Source: Lysobacteraceae bacterium
GTDB taxonomy: Bacteria > Pseudomonadota > Gammaproteobacteria > Xanthomonadales > Xanthomonadaceae
Assembly: GCA_026005075.1 (NCBI GenBank)
Contig: BPKJ01000001.1
Location: 434,001 to 498,000, forward strand
Direction of reading: 5' to 3'
Length of the DNA stretch: 64,000 nucleotides
Positions 1 through 11,045 of this stretch are shown here, piece by piece. The notes below the pieces were generated by a model. That model saw only the letters and a list, made by a program, of their open reading frames with translations, searched no databases and had not been told where the DNA came from. A program made the translations under genes and the position numbers. The stretch's first letter is position 1; every line of letters begins with the position of its first letter.

Positions 1-983
1 CCGACGTGGTGCGGGTAGTAGACCGGGATGTGCTTGTACACCGCGGCCTTGCCCAGCGACATGAAGAAGCCGAGCACGAACACCAGCACGGTGAACGGCG
101 CCACGCCCATGGCCAGGGTGAACTCGATCGGGCCCTCGATGCCGTTCACGATGTAGGTGGTGGACGGATACGAGAGCAGGAGGGTGCAGATCACCGACAC
201 GCCGAAGGTCCAGTACATCACCGTGCGCGCGCCGACCCGGTCGCTGAGCCAGCCGCCGACGATGCGGAACAGCGAGGCCGGGATCGAATACATCGCGGCG
301 ATCACGCCCGCGGTCTTGATGTCCAGGCCGTAGGCGCCGGTGAGGTAGCGCGGCAGCCACAGCGCCAGCGCCACGAACGCGCCGAACACGAAGAAGTAGT
401 ACAGCGAGAAGCGCCAGACCTGGATGTTCCTGAGCGGCTTGAGCTGCTCCAGGAACGGCTGGGGCTTGATCTCGCCCGCGGCGCGGCGAGCCTGGTCGGG
501 ATCCTCCCTGACCAGGAGGAAGAACAGCACCGCGGTAACCGCCAGGCCCATGGCCCAGATCTGCGCCACGCTCTTCCAGCCCCAGGCCACCATCACCAGC
601 GGCGCGATCAGCTTGGTCACCGCCGCGCCGATGTTGCCGGCGCCGAAGATGCCGAGCGCGGTGCCCTGCTTCTCCTTCGGGAACCACTTGGAGACGTACG
701 GGATGCCGACCGCGAAGCCGCCGCCGGCCAGGCCCACCAGCAGCGCGGCGATCAGGTATCCGATGTAGCTGTCCATGAAGGTCAGCAGCCAGGTGGCCGC
801 CGCCGCGCACAGCATCAACACGGTGAACACGCGCCGCCCGCCGATCTGGTCGGTCCAGATGCCGAGGAACAGGCGTGACAGGGAGCCGGTCAGGATCGGC
901 GTGGCGATCAGCAGGCCGAACTGGGTGTCGTTGAGCCCCAGCTCCTGCTTGATCTGGATGCCGATGATGGAAAAGATCGTCCA
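1..983 (-). pseudogene. narK: NarK-type nitrate/nitrite MFS transporter, 5'-truncated and cut by the window edge
   Basis: The minus strand encodes about 327 residues of a 12-TM major-facilitator protein of the nitrate/nitrite porter family. Reading from the high-coordinate end it begins WTIFSIIGIQIKQELGLN, then LNDTQFGLLIATPILTGS and IPYVSKWFPKEKQGTALG, and later AGVIAAMYSIPASLFRIVGG; this is the NarK pattern. Homologues have about 30 more residues before the WxxFS segment. Here an in-frame TAA (984-986) stands directly before it and no start codon lies between, so the 5' end is lost inside TM1. The 3' end lies outside the window. The break coincides with the edge of the copper island, so I infer a rearrangement there. 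A native alternative start seems unlikely because TM1 would be missing. Confidence 0.8.
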
Positions 984-1220
984 TTATGCGAAATCAAGGA
1001 AGGATTTTCGCGGGGCTGTCGTCCGGCTGCTGGCGGCGCCCTTCCTTGGTTTTCCGCTGCTGCGGCCCGCCGCCAGGCACCGCCGCCATCGCTGCCAAGG
1101 CGGCCTATCTTCCCGGAACCGTCAGCAGTAAGCCCCGGCGCGGCCATAAAGCGGGAGGCGACGTTGGGTCAGGCAGGCGACGAAGACCCGCGGCTCGATC
1201 CCCCGTGCGTTGTCACTGTA

Positions 1221-1251
1221 TTCATCCGGAGTTTATATCCGCACGTATACT
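1221..1251 (+). promoter_or_regulatory. candidate promoter of the cop operon
   Basis: TATACT at 1246-1251 is a good -10 hexamer in an otherwise GC-rich stretch, immediately upstream of copL. The best -35 candidates (TTCATC at 1221 or CATCCG at 1223) are weak, so an activator may be needed. If this -10 is used, transcription starts almost at the copL ATG, giving a near-leaderless message. No MerR/CueR-type 19-bp spacer dyad is visible here. The rest of 984-1258 holds no convincing gene. Confidence 0.35.
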
Positions 1252-1258
1252 AAGGCGC

Positions 1259-1675
1259 ATGCCTTTCCGCGCGCTCCTGATGCGGTTGTTCCTGGTCGTT
1301 GCCTTGCTCGCCAACGGTCCGGGCATCGCTGGTGCGTCCATGCACATGGAGCACGTGCGCGACTCCGCCGGTGACGTCACCTCGGCACCGACAGCAGCCG
1401 AGGCCATGGCGGCCTGCCATGGAGGAGCAGCGGCTGCTACGGGGGCCAATGAACACCATCACCCCCAGGCCACTGACGAGGCCGGAGCGGTATCGCCGTT
1501 GGACGACTGCTGTCAGTCAGGCGATTGCGATGCGTGCATGCACCATTGCTCCGCGGCACTTGCCGGGTCGGCACTCGCCGACTTCACCGTCCGGTACCGG
1601 CACACCGCCGAACCGTTCCTGTCGGTGCACGCGTCCGCGGCCCTGACCAATCTCTTCCGACCTCCGATCGGCTAA
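1259..1675 (+). CDS. copL: CopL-family metal-binding regulatory protein
   Basis: The 138-residue protein opens with a hydrophobic signal sequence (MRLFLVVALLANGPGIAG). It continues with a Met/His/Cys-rich middle (SMHMEHV, EHHHPQ, DDCCQSGDCDACMHHCS) and ends in LTNLFRPPIG, a tail I recognise from xanthomonad CopL. In Xanthomonas, CopL is the first gene of the chromosomal or plasmid copper cluster and is required for copper-induced copAB expression; its mechanism is not settled. I chose the ATG at 1259 because AAGG precedes it and it keeps the whole signal peptide; the in-frame ATG at 1280 lacks a ribosome-binding site. It leads the cop cluster, 103 bp before copA. Confidence 0.85.
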   Translation: MPFRALLMRLFLVVALLANGPGIAGASMHMEHVRDSAGDVTSAPTAAEAMAACHGGAAAATGANEHHHPQATDEAGAVSPLDDCCQSGDCDACMHHCSAALAGSALADFTVRYRHTAEPFLSVHASAALTNLFRPPIG

Positions 1676-1685
1676 GTGTCGCCGC

Positions 1686-1736
1686 GCGCCTTTTAAGGCG
1701 CTGATGGGCCCTGTTCGCTGCTCCGCACTGACAGGG
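1686..1736 (+). promoter_or_regulatory. two nested palindromes in the copL-copA gap
   Basis: GCGCCTTTTAAGGCGC at 1686-1701 is a perfect 16-bp palindrome. It is followed by CCCTGT (1709-1714) pairing with ACAGGG (1731-1736) around a 16-nt loop. Both fall in the leader between copL and copA. They could be an operator, or RNA structure that adjusts copA expression. No T-run follows either, so an ordinary terminator is unlikely. Function is inferred from position only. Confidence 0.35.
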
Positions 1737-1778
1737 TAACGCTCGTCCCGCGAGCCTTCGACCTTTCCCGGAGTTCCC

Positions 1779-3632
1779 ATGTCATCCGATTCTTTCGGCC
1801 GTGCTGAGGGGCTGTCCGCCCCGTCGCGCCGCCGCTTTGTCCAAGGCCTTGCCGCCGGAGGCGCCGTTGCAGCCCTCGGCCTGTGGCCCCGATCCAGCTG
1901 GGCCGTCAAGGCCGAAGGCGTCCCCAATGTGCTCTCGGGCACCGACTTCGACCTGACCATCGGCGAGACGCCGATGAACTTCACCGGTGCCACGCGCCCT
2001 GCGATCACGGTCAACGGATCGATTCCCGCACCCTTGCTGCGCTGGCGGGAAGGCACCACCGTCAACCTGCGGGTCCGCAATGCCCTGCCCCCCGGCTCGA
2101 TCCATGGCGACCAGACATCGATCCACTGGCACGGCATCCTGCTGCCGGCCGACATGGACGGGGTGCCCGGGCTGAGCTTCAACGGCATCAACCGCGGCGA
2201 GACCTACCAGTACCGCTTCAACGTCGTACAGGGCGGCACCTACTGGTACCACAGCCACTCCGGTTTCCAGGAGCAGGCCGGCCTCTACGGGCCGCTGGTG
2301 ATCGAGCCGCTGGAGCCCGAGCCCTTCGCCTATGACCGCGATTACGTGGTCATGCTCAGCGACTGGACCGACCTCGATCCGAAGCGCCTGTTTGCCCGGC
2401 TCAAGAAGCGGTCGGATTTCGACAACTTCTCCAAGCGGACGGTTGGCGACTTCTTCGCCGACGTGAAACAGCACGGCCTGGCCGCCACGGTCGAAGACCG
2501 CAAGATGTGGGGCCGGATGCGGATGACGCCGACCGACCTGTCGGACGTCAACGGCAACACCTACACCTACCTCATGAACGGCATGACCTCGCTCGGCAAC
2601 TGGACCGGGCTGTTCCGGTCGGGCGAGAAGGTCCGCCTCCGCTTCATCAACGGCTCCGCGATGACGTACTTCGACGTGCGGATCCCGGGCCTGAAGATGA
2701 CCGTGGTCGCAGCCGATGGCCAGTACGTGCATCCGGTTTCGGTCGACGAGCTCCGCATCGCCACCGCCGAGACCTTCGACGTCATCGTCGAACCCACCGG
2801 GCAGGATGCGTTCACCATTTTCGCCCAGGACAGCGGCCGTACCGGCTACGTCAGCGGCACGCTCGCCGTCAGGCAAGGGCTGCGGGCTCCCGTGCCCAAC
2901 GTCGATCCCAAGCCGATTCTCACCATGGACGACATGGGCCACGGCGGAATGGGTGGCGGCGGCCATGACATGTCTTCGATGTCTCACAGCGCAATGGCCG
3001 GTGGTGCAACCGGCGGCATGGATCACAGCGGTCACGACATGTCGGCGATGGCTGGAAGCGCAATGGCCGGCGGAAGCATGGCAGGCATGGATCACGGCGC
3101 CGGCGGAATGCAGCAGCACCCGGCCACCGAGACCGGCAACCCGCTCGTCGACATGCAGACAATGACACCCGCGCCCAAGCTGGACGATCCGGGCATTGGC
3201 CTGCGCGACAACGGCCGACGCGTGCTGACCTACGCCGATCTGCGCAGCACGTTCCGCGACCCGGACGGCCGCGAACCCGGCCGCACGGTCGAGCTGCACC
3301 TGACCGGCCACATGGAGCGCTTCGCCTGGTCGTTCGACGGACTGAAGTTCGCCGACGCAGAGCCCCTGCGGCTGAACTATGGCGAGCGCATGCGGATCGT
3401 GCTGGTCAACGACACGATGATGTCGCACCCGATCCACCTCCACGGCCTGTGGAGCGACCTCGAGGACGAGTCCGGCAACTTCATGGTGCGCAAGCACACC
3501 ATCAACATGCCGCCTGGTACAAAGCGGGCCTTTCGCGTGCGCGCCGACGCGCTGGGTCGCTGGGCGTTCCATTGCCACCTGCTTTACCACATGGAAGCCG
3601 GCATGTTCCGCGAAGTGCGGGTGGAGGAATGA
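1779..3632 (+). CDS. copA: Periplasmic multicopper oxidase CopA
   Basis: The 617-residue protein is a CopA-type (PcoA) multicopper oxidase, which oxidises and sequesters Cu(I) in the periplasm. It has a Tat signal with RRRF at residues 17-20. The four copper-binding segments are HWHG near residue 116, HSHSG near 158, HPIHLHG near 550 and HCHLLYHMEAGM near 598, so the type 1, 2 and 3 ligands are intact. Between about residues 385 and 450 lies a Met/His-rich insert (repeats of GMDHSGHDMS type), usual for CopA. GGAG lies 5 nt before the ATG. The stop overlaps the copB start in ATGA, implying translational coupling. Confidence 0.97.
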   Translation: MSSDSFGRAEGLSAPSRRRFVQGLAAGGAVAALGLWPRSSWAVKAEGVPNVLSGTDFDLTIGETPMNFTGATRPAITVNGSIPAPLLRWREGTTVNLRVRNALPPGSIHGDQTSIHWHGILLPADMDGVPGLSFNGINRGETYQYRFNVVQGGTYWYHSHSGFQEQAGLYGPLVIEPLEPEPFAYDRDYVVMLSDWTDLDPKRLFARLKKRSDFDNFSKRTVGDFFADVKQHGLAATVEDRKMWGRMRMTPTDLSDVNGNTYTYLMNGMTSLGNWTGLFRSGEKVRLRFINGSAMTYFDVRIPGLKMTVVAADGQYVHPVSVDELRIATAETFDVIVEPTGQDAFTIFAQDSGRTGYVSGTLAVRQGLRAPVPNVDPKPILTMDDMGHGGMGGGGHDMSSMSHSAMAGGATGGMDHSGHDMSAMAGSAMAGGSMAGMDHGAGGMQQHPATETGNPLVDMQTMTPAPKLDDPGIGLRDNGRRVLTYADLRSTFRDPDGREPGRTVELHLTGHMERFAWSFDGLKFADAEPLRLNYGERMRIVLVNDTMMSHPIHLHGLWSDLEDESGNFMVRKHTINMPPGTKRAFRVRADALGRWAFHCHLLYHMEAGMFREVRVEE

Positions 3633-4801
3633 ACGCCATGACCCTATCCCGCCGCAACCCGCTCACCCTCGGCTTGGCCACCGCGCTGCTCCTCACTGCC
3701 GGTGTCGCGCCGGCGTGGGGCCAGGAGACAGATCACGCCTCGCACCATCCGGCAGCGAAGCCGACTGCCGCACAGTCGCAGGCCAAGCCGGTTGACCCAC
3801 GCCCCAGCGACCATGCGCACCACGCAACCCCGTCAAAGCCACCGGCGGAACCGATGGAACATGGAACGCAGGATCACGGATCCATGGACCACGGAAACAT
3901 GGACCACGGCGCCATGAAACAGGGGGCGGCGGACCCTGCCGGCAGCGATCACTCCACGATGGACCATTCCTCGATGGATCACTCTGGAATGGATGGATCG
4001 AACATGGACCACTCGGGCATGGACCACGCTTCCATGGGCCACCAGGCAGGTGCCAGCCAGGATCTCCCGGCCACGGCCGAACCACACGAGCCTATTCCTG
4101 TCGTCACGCCGGCCGATCGGGCCGCGGCGTTCCCGGACCTCGACGAGCACCTGATGCATGGTGAATCGATCAATTCCTACTGGGCGCTTGACCGGCTTGA
4201 GGCCTGGGACGCGGATGAGGACGGCACCGGCATGGCCTGGGAAGCGAAAGCCTGGGTCGGCTCCGACTTGAACCGGCTCTGGCTCCGCAGCGAGGGCGAG
4301 CGTGCGAGCGGATCCACCGAGCCGGCGGATGTCGAAGTCCTGTACGGTCGGGCCATCGCCCCCTGGTGGGACGCGGTCGCCGGTGTCCGCCATGACTTCG
4401 GTTTCGACGGCGGTCCATCGCGCACCTATGCCGCGCTTGGCGTCATTGGTCTTGCCCCGTACAAGTTCGAAGTCGAAGCCACGGCCTACCTGGGCGAGTC
4501 CGGCCAGGTCGGGCTTGGGGCGGAAGCCGAATACGAAATGCTGTTCACCAACCGGTTGATCGGCCAGTGGCTGATCGAGGGCGAAGCCTGGAGCAAGGAC
4601 GATCCGGCGGTTGGAATCGGCAGCGGACTGAGCAAGGTCGAAGCCGGTTTCCGCCTGCGCTACGAGTTCCATCGGCAGTTCGCTCCCTATGTCGGCGTCG
4701 TCTGGGAGCGTGCCTACGGCGGAACCGCAGACTTCCGTCGCGCGGAGTCCGGTGATGTCGACGACACCCGGGTCGTGGCGGGCGTGAGGATCTGGTTCTG
4801 A
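3629..4801 (+). CDS. copB: Copper resistance outer-membrane protein CopB
   Basis: The 390-residue protein has a signal peptide (TALLLTAGVAPAWGQ), then about 100 residues of Met-Asp-His repeats (MDHSSMDHSGMDGSNMDHS) that bind copper. The C-terminal half is a CopB/PcoB beta-barrel ending in VRIWF, a terminal-aromatic outer-membrane signature. The conserved barrel starts near PDLDEHLMHGESINSYW. CopB works with CopA to store or pass copper across the outer membrane. I placed the start at ATG 3629, overlapping the copA stop by 4 bp with GGAGG just upstream. Longer in-frame starts would run back through copA. Confidence 0.95.
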   Translation: MNAMTLSRRNPLTLGLATALLLTAGVAPAWGQETDHASHHPAAKPTAAQSQAKPVDPRPSDHAHHATPSKPPAEPMEHGTQDHGSMDHGNMDHGAMKQGAADPAGSDHSTMDHSSMDHSGMDGSNMDHSGMDHASMGHQAGASQDLPATAEPHEPIPVVTPADRAAAFPDLDEHLMHGESINSYWALDRLEAWDADEDGTGMAWEAKAWVGSDLNRLWLRSEGERASGSTEPADVEVLYGRAIAPWWDAVAGVRHDFGFDGGPSRTYAALGVIGLAPYKFEVEATAYLGESGQVGLGAEAEYEMLFTNRLIGQWLIEGEAWSKDDPAVGIGSGLSKVEAGFRLRYEFHRQFAPYVGVVWERAYGGTADFRRAESGDVDDTRVVAGVRIWF

Positions 4802-4814
4802 CCGGAGTACTCGT

Positions 4815-5456
4815 ATGCAACCGAAGACTCGCAAGCGTCTCTGGCTGATCGGGGTTCCGCTGGTTGTCGTGGCCGGTACGGCGGGCTTCATCTGGGGCGG
4901 CGTGTACAACGTCGCCGCCGATGACATGCACACGAAGCCCGTGTATTTCCTGCTCGAAACCGCACGCGAGCGCTCCATCCTGGCGCGTGCGGGAAGGTTG
5001 GACGTCCCGCCGGGCCTGGACGATCCAGCGAGAATCGTGCAGGGCGCGGGCAACTACGCAGCGATGTGCGCCGGGTGCCACCTGGCCCCGTCGATGGCCG
5101 AAACCGAGTTGAGCCAGGGCCTGTATCCGGCCCCGCCCGACCTCAGCAAACACAAGGTCGACGTGGCCAAAGCGTTCTGGGTGATCAAGCACGGGATCAA
5201 GGCCAGCGGCATGCCCGCCTGGGGCAAGAACATGAGCGACGAGTACATCTGGAACATGGCCGCGTTCCTGCAGGTGCTGCCTACGCTCGACGCGACTGCG
5301 TACAAGGAGCTGGTCGACAGCAGCGAAGGCCATTCGCATGGCGGCGGCGAGACGCAAGGCCACCATGACGACGAAACGGCCGAGGACCCCGTTGCCCCCT
5401 CCGAGCCGGGCAACAACTCCATGCCGCATGCGCACCCCGCTGGGTGTGGCCGATGA
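4815..5456 (+). CDS. copM: CopM, membrane-anchored c-type cytochrome
   Basis: The 213-residue protein has one N-terminal membrane segment (residues 9-29) and a periplasmic domain with a single haem site, CAGCH, near residue 90. A distal Met is likely in GIKASGMPAWG. The C-terminus is His-rich (EGHSHGGGETQGHHDDE). In Xanthomonas copper clusters a cytochrome c at this position is called CopM; its exact electron-transfer role is unknown. The frame stops at 5456. A different frame continues for 43 more residues of Asp/His/Pro-rich coding-like sequence to a stop at 5586, so one extra G in the GGG at about 5442 may have truncated the true protein. Confidence 0.85.
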   Translation: MQPKTRKRLWLIGVPLVVVAGTAGFIWGGVYNVAADDMHTKPVYFLLETARERSILARAGRLDVPPGLDDPARIVQGAGNYAAMCAGCHLAPSMAETELSQGLYPAPPDLSKHKVDVAKAFWVIKHGIKASGMPAWGKNMSDEYIWNMAAFLQVLPTLDATAYKELVDSSEGHSHGGGETQGHHDDETAEDPVAPSEPGNNSMPHAHPAGCGR

Positions 5457-5605
5457 TCACCACGGCCCATCACCCGGCGACACGGAGGTCGGCTTGGTGG
5501 ACCACCGCCATCCCGACGGCAAGGTGGAGTCGCACCCTCCACCACGCACGCCCGAGGCCGGTGACGGCCATGCACACACCCATTGATCTCCTTGGAGCCC
5601 GCGCA

Positions 5606-6115
5606 ATGAACGCAACAGCAATCTCCTTCACCCTGGCGCTGGCACTGGCCGTCGTGTCCCCCGCAATGGCGCAGGCGACACCGTCGCATGCACATCACCC
5701 CGCTGCTGCGGCAGCGGCGGACGTAGACGTGCCGGCCGCCGCGAAGGCTGCCGTCGACGTGGCGGAGCGCTTCAACGCCGCCCTGTCCAGCGGCGACCTG
5801 GCCACGGTCGAAGCCCTGCTCGCTGCCGACGTTCTCATCCTCGAGTCCGGAGGTGCAGAACGCAGCCGCGAGGAATACATGGGCCATCACGCAGTCAGCG
5901 ATGCGGCGTTCCTCAAGGGCGCCCATCGCCAGCTGCTCCGTCAGCGTGCGCGAACCGCTGGCGAGTTCGCGTGGGTCGGAACCGAAAGCGAGCTGCACGC
6001 CCAGCAGGACGGCCAGCCACTGACCGTCCAGAGCACCGAGACGATGGTGCTGAAGCGGACCACGGACGGCTGGCGGATCGTCCACATCCACTGGTCCTCG
6101 CGGACCAAGCGCTGA
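5606..6115 (+). CDS. Exported NTF2/SnoaL-like (DUF4440-type) protein
   Basis: This 169-residue protein has a signal peptide ending in AMAQA, then a His/Ala-rich linker (SHAHHPAAAAAADV), then an NTF2-like cone fold. Recognisable parts are AERFNAALSSGDLATVEALL, the YMGHH segment and the terminal TTDGWRIVHIHWSSR, which is typical of DUF4440/YybH-like proteins. The family includes many small binding or catalytic domains, so no reaction can be assigned. It sits within the cop cluster between copM and copG, with GGAG 8 nt before the ATG, and so probably shares the copper response. A longer upstream reading of the frame is unlikely because it would bypass the signal peptide. Confidence 0.8.
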   Translation: MNATAISFTLALALAVVSPAMAQATPSHAHHPAAAAAADVDVPAAAKAAVDVAERFNAALSSGDLATVEALLAADVLILESGGAERSREEYMGHHAVSDAAFLKGAHRQLLRQRARTAGEFAWVGTESELHAQQDGQPLTVQSTETMVLKRTTDGWRIVHIHWSSRTKR

Positions 6116-6129
6116 CTGGAGAAGCCGAA

Positions 6130-6654
6130 ATGAATGCTTACAGATTGAATCGACTGGCGTGGGTGGCTTTTGCGGTCGCCGGCCTGGGTGCCTGCACCCA
6201 GGCGGCTACACCCGCGCAATCCACCATCGCACCCGCTGCACAGGTCGTCTCTGAAACAGCCGACGCCACTCCCGCTGCCCTGCCACGCATGACCGTCCAC
6301 AAGACTCCGACCTGCGGGTGTTGCGGTAGCTGGGTCGACCACGTGCAGAAGGCGGGCTTCACCGTGGATGTGCACGACATGGATGACCTGGGTCCGGTCA
6401 AGGAGCGCCTGGGTGTCCCCTATGCAAAGGGCTCCTGCCACACGGCCGAGGTCGGCGGATACCTCATCGAGGGCCATGTCCCGGCCGAGGACATCAAGCG
6501 CCTCCTCGAAGAAAAGCCGGACGCACGCGGCCTGGTCCTGCCGGGAATGCCGCTCGGCTCGCCGGGCATGGAGGTCCCTGCCGGGCGACAACAGCCGTAC
6601 ACGGTCGAGCTGGTCCGTCACGACGGAACCACCGAACCCTTCGCACAGCATTGA
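6130..6654 (+). CDS. copG: DUF411 metal-binding lipoprotein CopG
   Basis: The 174-residue protein carries a lipobox (VAGLGAC, Cys near residue 20), so it should be a periplasmic lipoprotein. The mature part is DUF411: MTVHKTPTCGCCGSWVDH with the CxCC motif, followed by GVPYAKGSCHTAEVGGY and IEGHVPAEDIKRLL. CopG of this family binds copper through the CxCC cysteines and is proposed to interconvert Cu(I) and Cu(II). It starts 14 bp after the NTF2-like gene and is probably co-transcribed. The family is usually about 150 residues, so it is full length. Confidence 0.92.
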   Translation: MNAYRLNRLAWVAFAVAGLGACTQAATPAQSTIAPAAQVVSETADATPAALPRMTVHKTPTCGCCGSWVDHVQKAGFTVDVHDMDDLGPVKERLGVPYAKGSCHTAEVGGYLIEGHVPAEDIKRLLEEKPDARGLVLPGMPLGSPGMEVPAGRQQPYTVELVRHDGTTEPFAQH

Positions 6655-6723
6655 TCCGTCGGAGCAACAGGGGCGGTGTTGCGGGCGCGCCGATTCTCGT
6701 CCGCGAGGAAGAAGGAGAACCAC

Positions 6724-7074
6724 ATGACCCACCATTCCGCGGCACACCGGTCCCAGGCCATGAACGAGTGCATCGACAACTGCACGCAGTGTCATGAGAT
6801 CTGCCTGGAGACCATCAACTATTGCCTGACCAAAGGAGGTGCCCACGCGGCCCCGGAGCACATCGCAGTCCTTGCGACGTGTGCCGATATCTGCGCAACC
6901 AGTGCCGACGCGATGCTGCGCGGTGCCAGCGTTCACGACGTGGTTTGCGGTGCCTGCGCGGAGGTCTGCCGCCAGTGCGCCGATGCATGCGACGCCATGA
7001 ACGACCCGGAGATGGCGCGCTGCGCCGAAGTTTGTCGCCGTTGCGCGGAAAGCTGCAGCGCCATGGCGGCTTGA
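6724..7074 (+). CDS. Four-helix-bundle copper-storage protein (Csp3-like)
   Basis: The 116-residue protein is a Cys-rich four-helix bundle (DUF326-type copper-storage family). Cysteines recur at helix spacing: CIDNCTQCHEICLETINYC, CADICATSAD, CGACAEVCRQCADACDAM, CAEVCRRCAESC. Family members bind many Cu(I) ions inside the bundle. No signal peptide is present, which points to the cytosolic Csp3 type rather than exported Csp1. GGAG lies 7 nt upstream of the ATG. A strong hairpin follows the stop, so this is probably the last gene of the first cop transcript. Confidence 0.92.
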   Translation: MTHHSAAHRSQAMNECIDNCTQCHEICLETINYCLTKGGAHAAPEHIAVLATCADICATSADAMLRGASVHDVVCGACAEVCRQCADACDAMNDPEMARCAEVCRRCAESCSAMAA

Positions 7075-7080
7075 TGCGTC

Positions 7081-7110
7081 GAGGATCCCGCCTGAGCAGG
7101 CGGGATCCTC
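7081..7110 (+). terminator. 12-bp stem hairpin after the copper-storage gene
   Basis: GAGGATCCCGCC, a 6-nt TGAGCA loop, then GGCGGGATCCTC form a perfect 12-bp stem starting 7 nt after the stop codon at 7074. The T-run of a classic intrinsic terminator is missing (ATCTGCAAT follows), so it may act as a terminator with Rho or as a 3' stabiliser. It splits the cop cluster into two likely transcripts. Confidence 0.55.
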
Positions 7111-7152
7111 ATCTGCAATATCAAAGCTGACCAACCGTGTTTTCGGTGACAG

Positions 7153-7203
7153 CCCGACATCCAACGCATGTCGGGTCCAACACAGCACGGCCCCCAACGG
7201 GGC
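7153..7203 (+). promoter_or_regulatory. paired inverted repeats upstream of copC
   Basis: CCCGACAT (7153-7160) and ATGTCGGG (7168-7175) form an 8-bp inverted repeat with a 7-nt gap. GCCCC (7190-7194) pairs with GGGGC (7199-7203). They lie in the 126 bp between the hairpin after the copper-storage gene and copC, where the second cop transcript should start. The first dyad could be an operator. No regulator is identifiable from sequence. Confidence 0.3.
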
Positions 7204-7236
7204 TTAGCATCACATTCGCAATGAGGATTAATCACT

Positions 7237-7620
7237 ATGAGATCATCAAACGTCCTTCGCTCCTTCGCGCTCGTCCTCGCGATTGCGGCTGGGCAGTTCT
7301 CCCTGCAGATCGCGCACGCCCACGCCGCGCTGCAGCAGTCCACACCGGCGGCAAATGCGGTGGTGGCCTCGCCAGACCAGATCGATCTCGTGTTCAACGA
7401 AACATTGATTCCGCGGGCGTCGCGTCTCAAGTTGCTCATGAAGCACGGCAGTTCCACCATGCCGATCGAGAATTTCACGACCGAGATCGTCAACAACGGC
7501 AAGACCCTGCGTGCCAAGTTGCCCCAGCCGCTGGCTCCGGGCGTCTATACCGTGGAATACCGCGCCGTTGGTGGCGACAACCACCCCATGACGGGCAGTT
7601 TCAGCTTCACGGTGCGCTGA
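7237..7620 (+). CDS. copC: Periplasmic copper chaperone CopC
   Basis: The 127-residue protein has a signal peptide cleaved near AHAHA, and the mature protein begins with His (HAALQQSTPAANA), as in CopC, where the N-terminal His is a Cu(II) ligand. The beta-sandwich fold shows in IDLVFNETLIPRASRL, YTVEYRAVGGDNHPMTGSF and the terminal SFTVR. CopC binds Cu(II) and, in some members, Cu(I), and hands copper to CopD. GAGG lies about 10 nt upstream of the ATG. The gene is 10 bp before copD. Confidence 0.93.
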   Translation: MRSSNVLRSFALVLAIAAGQFSLQIAHAHAALQQSTPAANAVVASPDQIDLVFNETLIPRASRLKLLMKHGSSTMPIENFTTEIVNNGKTLRAKLPQPLAPGVYTVEYRAVGGDNHPMTGSFSFTVR

Positions 7621-7630
7621 GGAGCCACAA

Positions 7631-8560
7631 ATGCTCGACCTGTCGGCTTATGCAGTGAGGTTCCTGGAATACCTAGTCCTCATGGTTCTTTTCGGGGTCC
7701 CATTGCTCGGGTGGTACGGTTCGCGTCGAGCGGCACTCACCGATGCCCTGGCCGGATGGCCACTTATGGGCATTCTATTGGCAAGTGCCGCTGTCGGTAT
7801 CGTGCTCACCGGCGCCGATGTGGTCTTCAAGACCGCGGGCATCATGGGGATGCCGCTTGCCGACGTTGATCGCGCATCGCTTGGCTGGTATCTGCTCGAG
7901 ACGTCCGCGGGCCGGGCAGCGATGGCGAGAGGCGCGCTGCTGCTCGCCCTGATGTTTGTGCTCGGATGGCATCGTCGACGTGGGAGGGCGGAGCCCGCCT
8001 TCCCGCTGGCGGCGACGCTGGCGGGCGGCGCACTCGCTTCACTGGCATGGAACGGCCACGCGGCCGCTGGCGAGGGCGTGGCAGGCGCGGTCCGGCTTGT
8101 TGCGGGCCTTGTCCATCTTCTTGCGGCAGGCGGCTGGATCGCAGCGGTCCTGATGTTCCTGGGGATGCTCCTGCGCGGCAAGAAGGCCTCCAACAGCGGG
8201 CGTCTGCGATCAACGCATGACTTTCTGCATGGATTCTCGACGCTGGGAACGATTTTCGTTGCTGCGCTCGTCGTGTCCGGCATCGTGCACTACGGGGATC
8301 TCACCGCGTGGTCGTTGTCGGCCCTGTTTCAGAGCACCTACGGGAAGTTGCTGCTGTTCAAACTGGCTCTGTTCGGCGGAATGCTGGGCCTAGGGGCGCT
8401 GCACCGATGGACGCTGGTGCCGCGCCTGGGACGGGCGCTGACCAGCGGAGATCCCGCGCAGGAGGTGCGGGCTTTGCGGCAGAGTGTTACGGCTGAGGCC
8501 GCGCTGGCCATCTTGATCCTGGTTGTTGTTTCAGTGCTCGGGACGCTCAGCCCCGAATAG
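7631..8560 (+). CDS. copD: Copper resistance membrane protein CopD
   Basis: The 309-residue protein is hydrophobic throughout with about eight membrane helices, matching the CopD family (PF05425 region in the C-terminal half). Family-typical parts are [28 protein letters not shown] and [20 protein letters not shown], with the conserved helix His residues, and [19 protein letters not shown]. CopD takes copper from CopC across the inner membrane. The AGGAG before the ATG at 7631 fits well. The gene is full length and probably co-transcribed with copC and copF. Confidence 0.93.
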   Translation: MLDLSAYAVRFLEYLVLMVLFGVPLLGWYGSRRAALTDALAGWPLMGILLASAAVGIVLTGADVVFKTAGIMGMPLADVDRASLGWYLLETSAGRAAMARGALLLALMFVLGWHRRRGRAEPAFPLAATLAGGALASLAWNGHAAAGEGVAGAVRLVAGLVHLLAAGGWIAAVLMFLGMLLRGKKASNSGRLRSTHDFLHGFSTLGTIFVAALVVSGIVHYGDLTAWSLSALFQSTYGKLLLFKLALFGGMLGLGALHRWTLVPRLGRALTSGDPAQEVRALRQSVTAEAALAILILVVVSVLGTLSPE

Positions 8561-8621
8561 CTGTGTAACCCCCAATGGCACACTGCCTTGGCAGTCCATC
8601 CCCACTAAAGCGAGCATCGGC

Positions 8622-11041
<2,420 letters not shown>

Positions 11042-11045
<4 letters not shown>

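Noticed and set aside
3850-4050. Repeated ATGGACCA-type units as a DNA repeat or CRISPR-like array
   Set aside because: These encode the MDHS metal-binding repeats of CopB in frame; there are no regular spacers. No CRISPR array was seen anywhere in the window.
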